Source: Chelatococcus sambhunathii
Lineage (GTDB): Bacteria; Pseudomonadota; Alphaproteobacteria; Rhizobiales; Beijerinckiaceae
Reading direction: 5' to 3'
Assembly (NCBI RefSeq): GCF_001418005.1
Contig: NZ_LIOL01000002.1
Location: 304,990 to 368,989, forward strand
DNA: 64,000 nucleotides
In this document: piece after piece, positions 28,538-42,336 of the stretch
How the letters are laid out: the number at the start of each line of letters is the position of its first letter
Position numbering within the stretch: the first letter of the stretch is position 1
The notes under the pieces: generated by a model
Seen by the model: the letters and a program-made list of their open reading frames with translations, nothing else
What the model was told of the DNA's origin: nothing
The model's database searches: none
Made by a program: the position numbers and the translations under genes

Positions 28538-29341
28538 ATGACTGCATCTGATCCTGCAAATCTCGACGAGGATCTCGAGGTTCTGGCCGAATGGCTGGCC
28601 TCGGCGGAGGTCGTCGCGCCCTTCACCGGCGCGGGGATCTCGACGGAGAGCGGTGTGCCCGATTTTCGCTCGCCGGGCAGTCCCTGGCTCGCGAACCGGC
28701 CCATTGCCTTCGATGCCTTCCTGGCGAGTGCGGAGGCACGGCGGGAGGCATGGCGGCGGAAGTTCGCCATGGACGATCTCTATGCGGGTGCGACTCCCGG
28801 TCGTGGGCATCATTTCCTTGCCGGTCTCGTCGCCGCTGGCAAGGCGCCGGCCATCATCACCCAGAACATCGACGGCCTGCAGCAGGCCGCCGGCGTGCCG
28901 GAGGAGCGGGTGATCGAACTTCACGGCAACGGAACCTATGCAGCCTGCCTCGACTGTGCCGAGAGGCAGGAACTGGCGGATATCCGCTCGGTCTTCGAAG
29001 CGAGCGGGCTGCCGCCCACCTGCCCGCATTGCGGCGGCATGGTCAAATCCGCCACCATCTCCTTCGGTCAGGCCTTGCCGCAGCAGGCGCTGCAGCGGGC
29101 CCAGGCGCTGGCGCGCACGAGCGATCTATTCATCGCCATCGGCTCGTCGCTGTTGGTCCATCCGGCGGCGGGTCTGCCGGTGCTGGCGAAGCGGCATGGG
29201 GCTCGCCTCGTCATCATCAACCGTGAGGCAACACCGCTCGACGACATTGCCGACCTTGTTTTCAACGGCGAGATCGGCGCAATCTGCATGCGACTCGTCG
29301 AACTGTCCGGCGACGCCGGGCGGAGCATTAATTATTCATGA
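28538..29341 (+). CDS. Sirtuin (NAD-dependent protein deacylase)
   Basis: SIR2 family protein of about 267 residues that removes acyl groups from lysine using NAD. Motifs in order: FTGAGISTESGVPDFRSP (NAD binding), TQNIDGLQ, the catalytic His in ELHGNG, a zinc ribbon with CLDC and CPHC, then GSSLLVHPAAGLP and IINREATPLDD. All key residues are present. I do not see the Tyr/Arg pair of the class III desuccinylases in a clear form, so deacetylase or another deacylase activity cannot be separated. Start is uncertain between 28523 and 28538. It follows eda by 65 bases and may share its transcript. Confidence 0.92.
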   Translation: MTASDPANLDEDLEVLAEWLASAEVVAPFTGAGISTESGVPDFRSPGSPWLANRPIAFDAFLASAEARREAWRRKFAMDDLYAGATPGRGHHFLAGLVAAGKAPAIITQNIDGLQQAAGVPEERVIELHGNGTYAACLDCAERQELADIRSVFEASGLPPTCPHCGGMVKSATISFGQALPQQALQRAQALARTSDLFIAIGSSLLVHPAAGLPVLAKRHGARLVIINREATPLDDIADLVFNGEIGAICMRLVELSGDAGRSINYS

Positions 29342-29417
29342 ATTCTGACTTTGCGCTGCGTCTGTGAGTGTTATCCTTGTCTGGGGAATCGTTCTCTACG
29401 ATTCGGCTGGTGGTTTC

Positions 29418-30032
29418 ATGTCCGACGAATTTTCTTCAAATGGTTTCGGCTCCAAGGTCGGCGCAGCCGTTGAAGCGCGCCTGACGGGCAGTGCTGATCT
29501 GGAAACGGTGGCCGAGCCGCTCGTCGAGCTCGCTGGTCACATCAAGTGGTTTGATGTCGCCAAGGGCTTCGGCTTCATCGTGCCCGACAACGGCCTGCCG
29601 GATGTGCTGGTGCACGTCACATGCCTGAAGCGGGAGGGCTACGAGACCGCGAGTGAAGGTGCACGCGTGGTCTGCGAGGTGGCGCGCCGCGCACGTGGCC
29701 TGCAGGCGGTGCGCATCATCTCGCTCGACGAATCGACGGCGCTGCATCCGAGCGAACTGCCGCCGCCGCGCACGCACGTCACTGTCGTGCCGACGAGCGC
29801 GCTCGAAGCCGTCACCGTGAAGTGGTTTAACCGGCTACGCGGCTTCGGCTTCGTCACGCGCGGGGAAGGCACCCCGGACATCTTCATTCATATGGAAACC
29901 CTGCGGCGCTTCGGCATCACCGAGGTGAAGCCCGGCCAGCAGCTGCTCGTGCGCTTCGGCAACGGGCCGAAGGGCCTCATGGCGGCAGAAGTGCGCCCGG
30001 CGGACGGGGGCCATGCGCCTGCCACCCATTGA
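29418..30032 (+). CDS. Double cold-shock domain protein
   Basis: A 204-residue RNA-binding protein with two cold-shock domains. The first has [17 protein letters not shown] and the second [18 protein letters not shown], each with an intact RNP1-like aromatic core (KGFGFI and RGFGFV). The two domains are joined by a linker with proline and histidine. Such two-domain proteins are typical of Alphaproteobacteria and act as RNA chaperones in stress or stationary phase. The ATG at 29418 (MSDEFSSNG) is preferred over an upstream GTG at 29364, which would add unrelated residues. Its last 20 bases overlap the next gene, so the two are translationally coupled. Confidence 0.92.
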   Translation: MSDEFSSNGFGSKVGAAVEARLTGSADLETVAEPLVELAGHIKWFDVAKGFGFIVPDNGLPDVLVHVTCLKREGYETASEGARVVCEVARRARGLQAVRIISLDESTALHPSELPPPRTHVTVVPTSALEAVTVKWFNRLRGFGFVTRGEGTPDIFIHMETLRRFGITEVKPGQQLLVRFGNGPKGLMAAEVRPADGGHAPATH

Positions 30033-30504
30033 GGCCGGTGCTGCCGAGAGCCCGTGGCGGCGCCTTCGGCTCGGCCTGGCCGCTGTCGTTTGGCTCGCCT
30101 CGGCCACGGCCGCGTTGGCGCAATCCCTCGAGAACCTGACGATCCGGACGGCGAGCGGCAGCCACGCCTTCGCCGTCGAGGTTGTGCGCACGCCGGAGGA
30201 GCGGGCCATCGGCCTCATGAACCGCCGGTTCCTGCCGGCCGATCGCGGCATGCTCTTCGACTTCGGCGAGGCAGCCCCGGTCTCGATGTGGATGAAGAAC
30301 ACCTATATCTCGCTCGACATGCTGTTTATCCGGGCCGACGGCACCATTGCGCGAATCGCCCAGCGCACCGAACCGCTGTCGACCCGCATCGTGCCGTCCG
30401 GTGAGCCCGTCCTGTCGGTGCTGGAGCTCAATGCCGGCACGGCGGCGCGTATCGGTGCAAGGCCCGGGGATAAAGTGGAACACCCGCTGTTCTCCTGCCG
30501 GTAG
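30013..30504 (+). CDS. DUF192 family protein, exported
   Basis: A 163-residue protein with a signal peptide ([18 protein letters not shown]) and one DUF192 domain, marked by [27 protein letters not shown] and [19 protein letters not shown]192 is a small beta-barrel family with no agreed function. The protein is probably periplasmic. It starts inside the cold-shock gene, overlapping by 20 bases, a pairing seen in many Hyphomicrobiales. Confidence 0.9.
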   Translation: MRLPPIEAGAAESPWRRLRLGLAAVVWLASATAALAQSLENLTIRTASGSHAFAVEVVRTPEERAIGLMNRRFLPADRGMLFDFGEAAPVSMWMKNTYISLDMLFIRADGTIARIAQRTEPLSTRIVPSGEPVLSVLELNAGTAARIGARPGDKVEHPLFSCR

Positions 30505-30549
30505 GACGCGGCAGCGACGAGGACGGGCGGTTCCGCGCCCGGTGAACGC

Positions 30550-32019
<1,470 letters not shown>

Positions 32020-32074
32020 ATGAGATTTATCAGCGCATCGAGCGGTCGAATTAAACCATCTTCTCTGCGGCCGG

Positions 32075-32791
32075 CTATGTGCGGCGAAGGGCGCTGATCT
32101 CCTCCATCAGCTCGATCTGCAGTGTCTGCAGTTCGGTCAGCCGCTGCCATTGCCGGGTGAGAAGGTGGTCGATTTTCTCGTGCAGGTGGCGAATCTCGAG
32201 CTCGGCCTTGAGATTGATGAGATAGTCGTTGCGGGACCGCAGCCGGTCCTTCGCCTCCTGCCGCTTCTGGCTCATCATGATGATCGGCGCCTGCACGGCG
32301 GCAAGGCACGACAGCACCAGGTTGAGCAGGATGAAGGGATAAGGATCGAAGGCTTCCCCGCCGGCCGAGCGCGCGTTGATGGTGATCCAGCCGGCGAGCA
32401 TGATGCCGAAGACGATGATGAAGGTCCAGCTGCCGCCGAAGCGTGCGAGATTGTCGGCCATACGCTCGCCAAACGTGCGCTGGCCGCTGTATTCATGCTC
32501 GATATTGGCGGCAAGCGTCGTCTCGCTCGTCATGCTTTCGGCGACGCGCCGGTCGAGATCCGAAAGCTCCCCCCGCTCCTGCCGGAGCAGGTCCTCGACA
32601 TAGCCGGCGCGATGGCGCGCAAGGTCCAGCCGATCGATGGTACCAGTCTCGGCAAGCTGCGGCTGCTCGCGCAGCACGCGCTGCAGCAACTGGGGGCTGA
32701 CGACGTCGAGCGGCACGGCGTCGGCCTTCTTCGCCGCCCGCTGTTCTCGCCGCAGCCCCTGCCCACGCATGCGGTCGTTGCGCCCGGCCAT
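32075..32791 (-). CDS. DUF1003 membrane protein
   Basis: A 238-residue protein with two adjacent transmembrane helices (SWTFIIVFGIMLAGWITI and PYPFILLNLVLSCLAAVQAP) in the centre, the DUF1003 hallmark, followed by IIMMSQKRQEAKDRLRSRND. The C-terminal part is a predicted coiled coil ending in EISALRRT. The N-terminal 90 residues are charged. Function is unknown. It lies between convergent xylB and the end of edd, 56 bases beyond edd's stop side, and is probably its own unit. Confidence 0.9.
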   Translation of the reverse strand: MAGRNDRMRGQGLRREQRAAKKADAVPLDVVSPQLLQRVLREQPQLAETGTIDRLDLARHRAGYVEDLLRQERGELSDLDRRVAESMTSETTLAANIEHEYSGQRTFGERMADNLARFGGSWTFIIVFGIMLAGWITINARSAGGEAFDPYPFILLNLVLSCLAAVQAPIIMMSQKRQEAKDRLRSRNDYLINLKAELEIRHLHEKIDHLLTRQWQRLTELQTLQIELMEEISALRRT

Positions 32792-32847
32792 GCTGCACCT
32801 CCACGGGAGCCATTCGCCGTCACACTATCCGTGCGCAGCCTGTCCCC

Positions 32848-34668
<1,821 letters not shown>

Positions 34669-34693
34669 GGCAATCTCCGTTGATCCGCTTGCG

Positions 34694-36175
34694 CTACAGC
34701 GCGCCGTCTTCGTACCAGGTGCGGCCGTCGCGCTCGATGAGAGCGATCGACGCGGAGGGGCCCCACGTGCCCGCCGTGTAGGACTTGGGGGCGTCGCGCG
34801 TCTCCTGCCAGGTCTCGATGATGGGGTCGATCCAGGTCCAGGCCGCCTCCACCTCGTCGCGGCGCATGAACAGCGTCTGGTTGCCGCGCACAACGTCGAG
34901 GATGAGGCGCTCGTAGGCGTCCGGATTGCGCACGCCGAAGGCCTCGGCGAAGCTCATGTCGAGCGGCAGGTGCTGCAGGCGCATGCCGCCGGGGCCGGGA
35001 TCCTTGATCATCAGCCACAGCTTCACGCCTTCGTCCGGCTGCAGCCGGATGACCAGGCGGTTGGGTGTGATCGGCCCGGCGCCGGCATCGAAGACCGAAT
35101 GGGGAATGGCGCGGAAGGTGACGACGATCTCCGATACGCGCGTGGCGAGCCTCTTGCCCGTGCGCAGGTAGAACGGCACGCCGGCCCAGCGCCAGTTGGC
35201 GATCTCGGCCTTCAGGGCGACGAAGGTCTCCGTGTTGCTGACATGGGCGCCGAGCTCCTCGAGATAGCCCGGCACCGCGCCGCCGGCCGACGCGCCGGCG
35301 CGGTACTGGCCGCGCACCGTGAGCTGACCGGCATTGTGCGGGCCGATCGGCACCAGCGCCTTGAGAACCTTGAGCTTCTCGTCGCGGACGGGATCGGCCG
35401 CGATCGAGGTCGGCGTCTCCATTGCGACGAGGCAGAGCAACTGCAGGATGTGGTTCTGCACCATGTCGCGCATGGCACCGGCGGTGTCGTAATAGCCCGC
35501 CCGCCCTTCGACGCCGAGGGATTCGGCCACCGTGATCTGCACATGGTCGATGTGCGCAGCGTTCCACAACGGCTCGAACAGCGCATTGGCGAAGCGCAGC
35601 GCCATCAGGTTCTGGACCGTTTCTTTCCCGAGATAATGATCGATGCGGTAGATGCTCTCCTCGGGGAAGACGCGGCCGATGGCCTCGTTCAGCCGCCGCG
35701 CCGAGGCAAGGTCCTTGCCGAGCGGCTTCTCGACCACGACACGGGAGCGCCCGTCGACGAGGCCGTGCGCGCCGATGCGCTCGCAGATCGGGCCGAACAG
35801 ATCGGGCGAGGTCGCGAGATAGAAGACGCGGACGAAATGCTCTTCGGCCTCGGCGGCGCGAGCAAGGGCGTCCCAGCCCTCCTTGCCGCCGGCATCTGCC
35901 GCGACATAGCTTAACCGGGCAAGGAACCGCTCAAGCGCCACGGGTTCGATATCGCGCGCCGCGACGTGTTCCTCGATCGCCTTCTTCGCCAGCGCACGAA
36001 ACGCGTCCTCGCTCAGGCTGCGGCGCGAGGTGCCGACGATCCGTGCCTCGTCCGGCAGCTGCCCGGCCTGGTCGCGGTGGTAGAGCGCCGGCAGCAGCTT
36101 GCGCTGGGAGAGATCGCCCGTTGCCCCGAAGACCACGAGCACGAACGGAGAAACAGGAATAACACGGCTCGTCAT
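34694..36175 (-). CDS. zwf: Glucose-6-phosphate 1-dehydrogenase
   Basis: Oxidises glucose 6-phosphate to 6-phosphogluconolactone with NADP or NAD, feeding the Entner-Doudoroff route and the pentose phosphate pathway. The 493-residue enzyme shows the Rossmann motif [26 protein letters not shown], the active-site [13 protein letters not shown] (catalytic His), and [17 protein letters not shown]. Its start codon overlaps the PfkB kinase stop by 4 bases (36172-36175), so translation is coupled. The next gene is edd, so the lactonase pgl is missing here. Confidence 0.96.
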   Translation of the reverse strand: MTSRVIPVSPFVLVVFGATGDLSQRKLLPALYHRDQAGQLPDEARIVGTSRRSLSEDAFRALAKKAIEEHVAARDIEPVALERFLARLSYVAADAGGKEGWDALARAAEAEEHFVRVFYLATSPDLFGPICERIGAHGLVDGRSRVVVEKPLGKDLASARRLNEAIGRVFPEESIYRIDHYLGKETVQNLMALRFANALFEPLWNAAHIDHVQITVAESLGVEGRAGYYDTAGAMRDMVQNHILQLLCLVAMETPTSIAADPVRDEKLKVLKALVPIGPHNAGQLTVRGQYRAGASAGGAVPGYLEELGAHVSNTETFVALKAEIANWRWAGVPFYLRTGKRLATRVSEIVVTFRAIPHSVFDAGAGPITPNRLVIRLQPDEGVKLWLMIKDPGPGGMRLQHLPLDMSFAEAFGVRNPDAYERLILDVVRGNQTLFMRRDEVEAAWTWIDPIIETWQETRDAPKSYTAGTWGPSASIALIERDGRTWYEDGAL

Positions 36176-37128
36176 GCCATTGTTCTTTCGTGCAAAATTG
36201 CCTCCACGTCCTGCTGCGAGGGCAAATCGGCGCCGCGTCGGCTGCAGGTGATCGAGGCGGCGCTCACGGCATAGTGCAGCGCTTGCGTGACGGTCTCGTG
36301 GTCGATCGTCGCGATCGCCTGCCGGTCGAGCTTGCCGCGTCCGGCGAGGAAGGCAAGAAGCGCGGCATGGAAGGTGTCGCCCGCGCCGACGGCATCGACG
36401 AGCCGAATCGGCCGCGCCGGCACGTCGAGAACGGTGCCGTCGGCGAGATAGGCGCTGGCGCCTTTCTCGCCCCGCGTCACCGCGACGAGCTTCACCCCTG
36501 CCGCGAGCCAGGACGCTGCCATCTCGTCGACATCGACCCCCTCACCATAAGCAGTGGCGATGTCCTCGACGCTCGCCTTGACGATGGTCGCATGGGTGAC
36601 GAGCCGTGCGAAGCGCTCCCGCCAGACGCCCATGTCGCTGATGAGGTCCGGCCTCAGGTTGGGATCGATGCTGACGACGCGGCGCGCGCCCTCGCGCGCC
36701 AGAAGCGTCTCGATGGTCGCACCCACCGGCTCCACGCCGAGGCTGTAGGAGCCGACGGCGATGGCGGAAAAACCGCTGCAGTCCGGCAGCGCGTCGGCCG
36801 GCAGGTCGCGGTCCGCCGCCTCCTCCCCATAGAAGCGGTAATGCACACTGCCGTCTTGGGTCGCGGTCGCCACCGACAAGGTCGTCGGCCGGTCACTGCG
36901 CCGCACGTGGGCGACATCGATGCCGTTGCGCACCAGCGTGGCGACAAGTTCCTCGCCAAGTGGATCACGGGCGATAGCGCCGCAGAAGGCGGCCGGGCAG
37001 CCGAGGCGCGCAAGGCCGACCGCGACGTTGAAGGGCGAGCCACCGACGACGGCTTCGGCATCGAGCCCCCCCGCACCGCGCGCCTTGATGAAGAGATCGA
37101 CGAGCGCCTCGCCGCAAACGAGAATCAT
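36172..37128 (-). CDS. PfkB-family carbohydrate kinase (fructokinase-like)
   Basis: A 318-residue ribokinase/PfkB kinase. The N-terminal CGEALVDL and GGSPFNVAVGLARLG are the sugar-binding region. The C-terminal VDAVGAGDTFHAALLAFLAGRG holds the catalytic Asp in the anion hole motif GAGD. Family members of this type phosphorylate fructose, ribose or related sugars. Linkage to zwf and edd favours fructose or another hexose, but this is inference. It sits 64 bases downstream of the ABC binding protein and overlaps zwf by 4 bases. This is the step linking uptake to the Entner-Doudoroff genes. Confidence 0.9.
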   Translation of the reverse strand: MILVCGEALVDLFIKARGAGGLDAEAVVGGSPFNVAVGLARLGCPAAFCGAIARDPLGEELVATLVRNGIDVAHVRRSDRPTTLSVATATQDGSVHYRFYGEEAADRDLPADALPDCSGFSAIAVGSYSLGVEPVGATIETLLAREGARRVVSIDPNLRPDLISDMGVWRERFARLVTHATIVKASVEDIATAYGEGVDVDEMAASWLAAGVKLVAVTRGEKGASAYLADGTVLDVPARPIRLVDAVGAGDTFHAALLAFLAGRGKLDRQAIATIDHETVTQALHYAVSAASITCSRRGADLPSQQDVEAILHERTMA

Positions 37129-37192
37129 GACTCTGGCATGCCTCTTGTTGTGCGGGCGCCGGCTATCGGCGCCCGCCTCCGGGTGAGACGGC

Positions 37193-38125
37193 TCAGCTGC
37201 GCGGCGCCGACCAGCCCTTGTAGTCCTTCACGTTGTCGCGCGTGACGAGCGTCGAGGGCATGAGCACCATCGGCTGCTCCGGCTTCTTGCCGTTCATGAT
37301 GCCGTAGCCAACCTCGACCGCCTGCTGCGCCATGGCATATGGATCCTGGCTGGCGGAGGCCTCGACCATCGTGTTGCCCTTGAGGGCGGCCTCGATGTCG
37401 GGCGCGCCGTCCACGGACGTGATGACGATGCCCGTGCGGTTCAACTGCTTGGCGGCGAGATCCGTGCCGATCGCTTGCGGGTCGTTGATGGCGAAGACGG
37501 CATCGATCTTCGGGAAGCGCGTGAGATGCCCCTGCATGACATTGAGGCCGCCCTCGCGTGAGCCCTTGCCGTCCTGATCCGAGGACAGCACCTTGATGCC
37601 CGGTGCCTTCTCGAACACCGCCTTGCAGCCGTTGACACGGTCGATGACGGCCGAAACTTGCGGGCCGTTCTGGATGATGACGTCGCCCTTGCCGCCGAGC
37701 TTGTCGACGATGTATTGGCAGGCGATCTCGCCGGCTTGGACATTGTTGGTCTGCACTGTCGCATCCGCGCCGGATGCTGCGACGTCCACCGCCATCACGA
37801 CGATGCCGGCTGCCTGCGCCTTCTTCACCGCCGGCTCGATGGCCTTGGGATCGACCGCATTGAGGAGGATGAGGTCGACGCCCGAGGCGATGAAATTGTC
37901 GATCTGGGTGAACTGCTTGTTGAGGTCGTAGTCGGCCGAAACCGCGGTGACGCGCACGGCCGGGTTGATCTCCTTGGCCTTGGCTTCGGCGCCCTTGGCC
38001 AGCGTGACGAAGAACGGGTTACCGAGCGAGCCGAGCGTGATGCCGACCGCCTTGAGGTCCTTGGCGCTGGCGACGGAGGTCGCGAGCGCGAGAGCGGCAC
38101 CGGCAAGCAGAACGCGTTTCAGCAT
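37193..38125 (-). CDS. Sugar ABC transporter, periplasmic substrate-binding protein (RbsB-like)
   Basis: A 310-residue type I periplasmic binding protein. The signal peptide MLKRVLLAGAALALATSVASA precedes a mature domain starting KDLKAVGITLGSLGNPFFV, the phrase that marks ribose/galactose-type binding proteins. Other landmarks are FIASGVDLILLNAVDPKAIEP, VAINDPQAIGTDLAA-like segments and VITSVDGAPDIEAAL. Two cysteines (in EIACQYI and NGCKAVF) could form a disulfide. The start at 38125 has GGGAGGG 7 bases upstream. The sugar cannot be named from sequence. It is downstream of the permease by 80 bases. Confidence 0.92.
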   Translation of the reverse strand: MLKRVLLAGAALALATSVASAKDLKAVGITLGSLGNPFFVTLAKGAEAKAKEINPAVRVTAVSADYDLNKQFTQIDNFIASGVDLILLNAVDPKAIEPAVKKAQAAGIVVMAVDVAASGADATVQTNNVQAGEIACQYIVDKLGGKGDVIIQNGPQVSAVIDRVNGCKAVFEKAPGIKVLSSDQDGKGSREGGLNVMQGHLTRFPKIDAVFAINDPQAIGTDLAAKQLNRTGIVITSVDGAPDIEAALKGNTMVEASASQDPYAMAQQAVEVGYGIMNGKKPEQPMVLMPSTLVTRDNVKDYKGWSAPRS

Positions 38126-38205
38126 GATATTTCCCTCCCTGGTCCTGTCGTTGAGCGTCCGTGGCGCCGGACCAGAACGGCGCCGATCGTGAGCCGGACG
38201 GCCTG

Positions 38206-39252
38206 TCAGGTGCGGGCGCTGCCCTGCAGGCGGAAGCGGTCGAGCGCCACGGCACCGATGATGACGAGGCCCTTGATGATGAACTGCCAGATGTCGGACA
38301 CGCCGAGCAGGATGAGGCCGTTCGACAGCACGGCGATGATCAGCGCGCCGATGAGCGTGCCCCAGATGGAGCCGATGCCGCCGACGAAGCTCGTGCCGCC
38401 GAGGATGACCGCCGCGATGGCATCGAGCTCGTACGACTGGCCGAGCTGCAGACCGTTGGCGGCATAGAGCCGCGCCGCCGACATGGCTCCGCCAAGGCCG
38501 GCGAGGAGGCCGGAGACGGCATAGACGAAGAGCAGCACGGCCCAGACCTTGATGCCGGACAGGCGCGCCGCATCGGCGTTGCCGCCGACGGCATAGATGT
38601 GAACGCCGAGCACGGTGCGCCGCAGGATGAACCAGGAGGCGAGGATCACCGCGATGGCGATGACCGCGAGCCACGGGATCGAGAGGACGCCCGGAATGAT
38701 GACGAGCGAGCCGTTGCCGATGAAGGCGAAGGGCAGTTCCGGGTTGAACACCGTCGTGTCGTTGCCGAGGAGGCGCGCAACACCGCGTACGGCCGTGAGC
38801 GAGCCGAGCGTGACGATGAAGGGCGGCAGCCGCACGAAGGCGATGAGTGCGCCGTTGAGGAGGCCGAAGAAGAGGCCGGTGGCCATGGCGGCCGGCACGC
38901 CGAGGACGCCGAAGTCCTGCGAGGCGATGACGGCGACCATCGCCGAGGCAGCGAGTATCGAGCCGACGGACAGGTCGATGCCGCCTGTCAGGATGACGAA
39001 GGTCATGCCCGCGGCGAGCACCGTGTTGATTGCCGCTTGCTGGGCGACAATGGACAGGTTCTGCGCCGTCAGGAAGCGCCCCTCCCCGGTGACATAGAGG
39101 GTGAGCACGTGAATGAGGATGCAGAGGATGACGAGCACCGGCAGCATGCCGACGGTGCGCAACAACCCTTGCAACATGATGCGCCGATGTGTGGCGAGCG
39201 CGGCTTCTTCGGCTGCGGACATGGGGACGTTCCCTCTCGTCTGGTCGCTCAT
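38206..39252 (-). CDS. Sugar ABC transporter, permease (RbsC-like)
   Basis: Inner-membrane channel subunit of 348 residues with about nine or ten transmembrane helices. Signatures are [15 protein letters not shown] and the coupling-helix region [17 protein letters not shown], followed by [20 protein letters not shown], all typical of the ribose/xylose/galactose permease family. Its start overlaps the ATPase stop by 4 bases (39249-39252). The gene order here is ATPase, permease, binding protein. Confidence 0.93.
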   Translation of the reverse strand: MSDQTRGNVPMSAAEEAALATHRRIMLQGLLRTVGMLPVLVILCILIHVLTLYVTGEGRFLTAQNLSIVAQQAAINTVLAAGMTFVILTGGIDLSVGSILAASAMVAVIASQDFGVLGVPAAMATGLFFGLLNGALIAFVRLPPFIVTLGSLTAVRGVARLLGNDTTVFNPELPFAFIGNGSLVIIPGVLSIPWLAVIAIAVILASWFILRRTVLGVHIYAVGGNADAARLSGIKVWAVLLFVYAVSGLLAGLGGAMSAARLYAANGLQLGQSYELDAIAAVILGGTSFVGGIGSIWGTLIGALIIAVLSNGLILLGVSDIWQFIIKGLVIIGAVALDRFRLQGSART

Positions 39253-40781
39253 TCCGCCGCCATGAGCGAGCGGTCAACACCGGTTGCGAGCGCGATGATG
39301 TTTTCCTGGGTGATGGCGTAGCCGGTCTCCCCGCCGACCTCGCCCGCGATCTCGCCCTCACGCATGACGAGGACACGGTCGGCGATGCCGACAATCTCGG
39401 GCAGTTCCGAGGAGATGACGAGGATGCCGACGCCGGTTTTCGCCAGCTGGTCGATGATGCGGTAGATTTCGGACTTGGCGCCGATGTCGACGCCCCGCGT
39501 CGGTTCGTCGAGGATGAGTACCTTGGGCTCCGTCTCGAGGAGGCGCGAGAGCAGCACCTTCTGCTGGTTGCCGCCCGAGAGCGAGCCGACCGTCACGTCT
39601 GGGCTCGCGACACGGATGGTGAGCGACTTGATGGCCCTCGCCGCCCGCCACCTGCCCTTGCCGCGGTTGAGGATGCCCGCCCTGGCGTCGCGGCCGATGA
39701 CCCCGAGGTTCAGGTTCTCGGCCACCGTCATGTCGAGAAAGACGCCCTGGGCCTTGCGGTCCTCCGTCAGATAGACAAGCCCGGCGTCGATGGCATCCTG
39801 CGGCCGGCGGATATCGGCCGGCTTGCCGGCGATGACGATCTCCCCGCTCGTGCGCGTGTCGGCGCCATAGACGAGACGAGCCAATTCCGTCCGCCCCGCA
39901 CCGACCAGGCCGGCAAGGCCGAGCACCTCGCCGGCATGGAGCGTGAAGGAACAGCCCCTGACGCGCGCGCCATCGCCCACGTTGCGCACCTCGAGCACGG
40001 GCGCGTTGCGCACGCCCGGCACGTGGTCCTTCTTGTAGAAGGACGACAGGTCGCGTCCCACCATCATGCGCACGATGGTCTCCGGCCGGATCTCGTCGCG
40101 GCCGAGCGTGCCGACATAGGTGCCGTCACGCAGCACCGAGACCCGGTCCGACAATTCGTAGACCTCGGCCATGCGGTGCGAGATGTAGATGATGGCGAGC
40201 CCCTCGGCCCTCAGCTGGCGCACGAGCGCGAACAGCCGGTCCGTCTCGCGCGAGGACAGCGCCGTGGTCGGCTCGTCCATGACGAGGATGCGCGACCTGG
40301 CGTGCACCGCGCGAGCGATCTCGACGAGCTGGCGCTCGGCGATCGAGAGGTCCGCGACCAGCGTGCGCGGGCCGAAGGTGGCGCCGAGGCGCTTGAGGAT
40401 CTCGCCGCAGCCCTCGGCCATCGCCTGGCGGTCGATCATGCCGCGGCGGCCAATCTCCATGCCGAGATGGATGTTCTCGGCCACCGTCAGGTTGGGGGCG
40501 AGCGCCAGCTCCTGGTAGATGATGGCGATGCCGCAGGCCTTCGCGGCGAGCGGGCCGTCGATCACCACGGGCTCGCCATCGATGCGGATCTCGCCTCCCG
40601 GATCCGCCTGATAGGCGCCGGACAGCACCTTCATGAGTGTCGACTTGCCGGCGCCGTTCTCGCCCATCAGCGCGTGAATCTCGCCCGGATAGATCGTCAG
40701 CTGGACGTCGTTGAGCGCCTTGACTCCCGGGAAGGTCTTGGAGATGCCGCGCATTTCGAGAATGGGCTCAGGCGAATACAT
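39249..40781 (-). CDS. Sugar ABC transporter, ATP-binding protein (RbsA-like, two domains)
   Basis: A 510-residue protein with two ABC ATPase domains, as in RbsA, XylG and MglA. The first has Walker A GENGAGKS, signature LSIAERQ and Walker [12 protein letters not shown]. The second has the degenerate Walker [10 protein letters not shown], signature LSGGNQQK and Walker [13 protein letters not shown], so probably both contribute to the composite sites. It overlaps the ROK gene by 14 bases (40768-40781) and the permease by 4, consistent with one polycistronic message. Confidence 0.95.
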   Translation of the reverse strand: MYSPEPILEMRGISKTFPGVKALNDVQLTIYPGEIHALMGENGAGKSTLMKVLSGAYQADPGGEIRIDGEPVVIDGPLAAKACGIAIIYQELALAPNLTVAENIHLGMEIGRRGMIDRQAMAEGCGEILKRLGATFGPRTLVADLSIAERQLVEIARAVHARSRILVMDEPTTALSSRETDRLFALVRQLRAEGLAIIYISHRMAEVYELSDRVSVLRDGTYVGTLGRDEIRPETIVRMMVGRDLSSFYKKDHVPGVRNAPVLEVRNVGDGARVRGCSFTLHAGEVLGLAGLVGAGRTELARLVYGADTRTSGEIVIAGKPADIRRPQDAIDAGLVYLTEDRKAQGVFLDMTVAENLNLGVIGRDARAGILNRGKGRWRAARAIKSLTIRVASPDVTVGSLSGGNQQKVLLSRLLETEPKVLILDEPTRGVDIGAKSEIYRIIDQLAKTGVGILVISSELPEIVGIADRVLVMREGEIAGEVGGETGYAITQENIIALATGVDRSLMAAE

Positions 40782-42024
40782 GCTCGCTCCCTCCCTTGAC
40801 GCTGACGGCTGCCTCGCCGGTCAGGATGCCCGTCCGCGGGCTGAAATGGACGAAGAGTGGCAGGCTCGCCGCACCGAGCGCGCCGGCATAGGGGCCGAAG
40901 TGCCCGGCCCGCACGACGGGCGGCGTGCGCGCCTCGGCGACACCTGCCACAAGCGCTTTCTCCAGCCGCGCGATCAGCCGGTCGATCCAGACCCGGTCGA
41001 GGTCGCTGTCGACGGCGACGAGCGAGATGTCGAGCAGGGCACGCATGGCGAGCAGCGGCCCGGCCAGCGCATCGGCGCAGTCGTCCATCCACTCCTCGAC
41101 CGCCTTGGGATGACCGTTCATCGCGCCCGGCAGGTCGCCAAGGCCGGTGACATGCGCGCCGCGATGGCGCAGGTGACGGATGAGCGCATTGAGCGAGGCC
41201 CGCGTCAGGAGAATATCCGTATGCGGGCCTTGGGGTGCCGACGGCAGCCGGCTCGGCCCGGCGGGCATCACCGCGACGTCGGCGGCGTTTCCGGTTTCGC
41301 CGCGCAGATAGTCGCCGCCCATGGCGAGGCCGCCGCCGATGCAGGGCCCGATGAAAAGATAAAGGAAGTTGTCGGCCTCGTGGCCGAGGCCGTGGAACAA
41401 TTCGGCGATAGCCGCCGCAGCGCCGTCGTTCTCCTCCACAGTAGCGAGGCCCGTGGCCCGGGCGAGGTCGCCGGCGAAATCCGTTTCGTCCCACTCGTGC
41501 AGCGAGGGCACCTCGACGAGGTCGAGTTGCTGCAACCAACTGCCGAGATTGTAGGGGCGGCCGATGCCGATGCCGGTGATGCGCTCGCGCATCTCCGGCG
41601 TGCAGAAGGCGCGCAACTGCTCCACGTCGCGCTGGACGATGTCGAGCGCCACGGCAGGCGACGGCAAGTCGATGTCGTGCGTGTACTGGGCGAGGAGATG
41701 GCCGCCGAGGTCGACGAGCACCGTCTCGATGCGGCTGCGGTCGAGCCGCACACCGATGCCGTAGGCTCCTGCCCTGTTGAGGCGCATAATCGTCGCCGGC
41801 TGGCCGCGCTGGCCGCGGTGGCGCTTGCCGACGGTCTCCACGAGCCCGAGGGCGTCGAGTTCATCGACGATCTGGCCGACAGCCGTGCTGGTGAGGTCCG
41901 CGGCGCGGGCAAGGTCCGCCTTGGACGCCTCGCCGAGACGGCGCAGGCAGCGCAAGACGAGACGCTGGTTGTACTGCCGGATCTGCAGGGAATTCGTCCC
42001 CTGCCCGGCCCGCATGGCACGCAT
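40768..42024 (-). CDS. ROK-family transcriptional regulator
   Basis: A regulator of about 418 residues. The N-terminal winged helix-turn-helix is [20 protein letters not shown] then [20 protein letters not shown]. The ROK domain follows, with [20 protein letters not shown] and [12 protein letters not shown]; the expected zinc-binding GHxxx-C-x-C-x4-C motif is not visible, as in some ROK regulators. I prefer the ATG at 42024. The GTG at 42075 is in frame but lies inside the palindrome at 42064-42088, which is probably the operator. It is the first gene of the ABC-kinase-zwf-edd unit, and probably represses it, with the sugar or its phosphate as effector (inference). Confidence 0.9.
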   Translation of the reverse strand: MRAMRAGQGTNSLQIRQYNQRLVLRCLRRLGEASKADLARAADLTSTAVGQIVDELDALGLVETVGKRHRGQRGQPATIMRLNRAGAYGIGVRLDRSRIETVLVDLGGHLLAQYTHDIDLPSPAVALDIVQRDVEQLRAFCTPEMRERITGIGIGRPYNLGSWLQQLDLVEVPSLHEWDETDFAGDLARATGLATVEENDGAAAAIAELFHGLGHEADNFLYLFIGPCIGGGLAMGGDYLRGETGNAADVAVMPAGPSRLPSAPQGPHTDILLTRASLNALIRHLRHRGAHVTGLGDLPGAMNGHPKAVEEWMDDCADALAGPLLAMRALLDISLVAVDSDLDRVWIDRLIARLEKALVAGVAEARTPPVVRAGHFGPYAGALGAASLPLFVHFSPRTGILTGEAAVSVKGGSEHVFA

Positions 42025-42063
42025 GGCCCGTCCCTGTCGTTCCCCGGCCGCTTTGGCGACCTT

Positions 42064-42088
42064 TTTATAAATCACGTTGACTTATTAA
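42064..42088. promoter_or_regulatory. Candidate ROK operator: imperfect 11-3-11 inverted repeat
   Basis: TTTATAAATCA (42064-42074) and TGACTTATTAA (42078-42088) are inverted copies matching at 9 of 11 positions, with CGT between. It is strikingly A+T-rich in a G+C-rich genome and sits 40 bases upstream of the preferred ROK start, where a promoter is expected. A+T-rich palindromes of this shape are typical of ROK/XylR-type operators. Confidence 0.6.
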
Positions 42089-42222
42089 GGAGCGTTCTGC
42101 CGCCGCTGTCAAGTTTGCCGTGCAAAGGATGGTGAGAGCCTCGGGGCGGAATGACCGCACAGGCGACAAAATCTATATATGACAATGGATTACTCTGATA
42201 TCTTTGCGCCCATTCCCAGTTG

Positions 42223-42308
42223 GTCATGGCCGGGCTCGTCCCGGCCATCCGCGCTTTTAACCCTGCTCTTCTCAAGACGTGGATGCCCGCGACAGGCGCG
42301 GGCATGAC
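42223..42308. repeat. Intergenic repeat element with paired hairpins (rhizobial-type palindromic repeat)
   Basis: The element is bounded by GTCATG (42223-42228) and CATGAC (42303-42308). Inside are two perfect hairpins: ATGGCCGGG/CCCGGCCAT (42226-42248, 5-base loop) and TGCCCGCG/CGCGGGCA (42284-42304, 5-base loop). This layout, in which two hairpins read CATGGCCGGG and CCCG...GGGCATGAC at the ends, occurs as a dispersed repeat in Bradyrhizobium and other Hyphomicrobiales. It lies between the ROK gene and the 3' end of mfd and could work as a terminator or be a passive non-coding repeat. Confidence 0.75.
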
Positions 42309-42336
42309 GGCGACCGGTTTTCTGCGGCTGCGAAAA

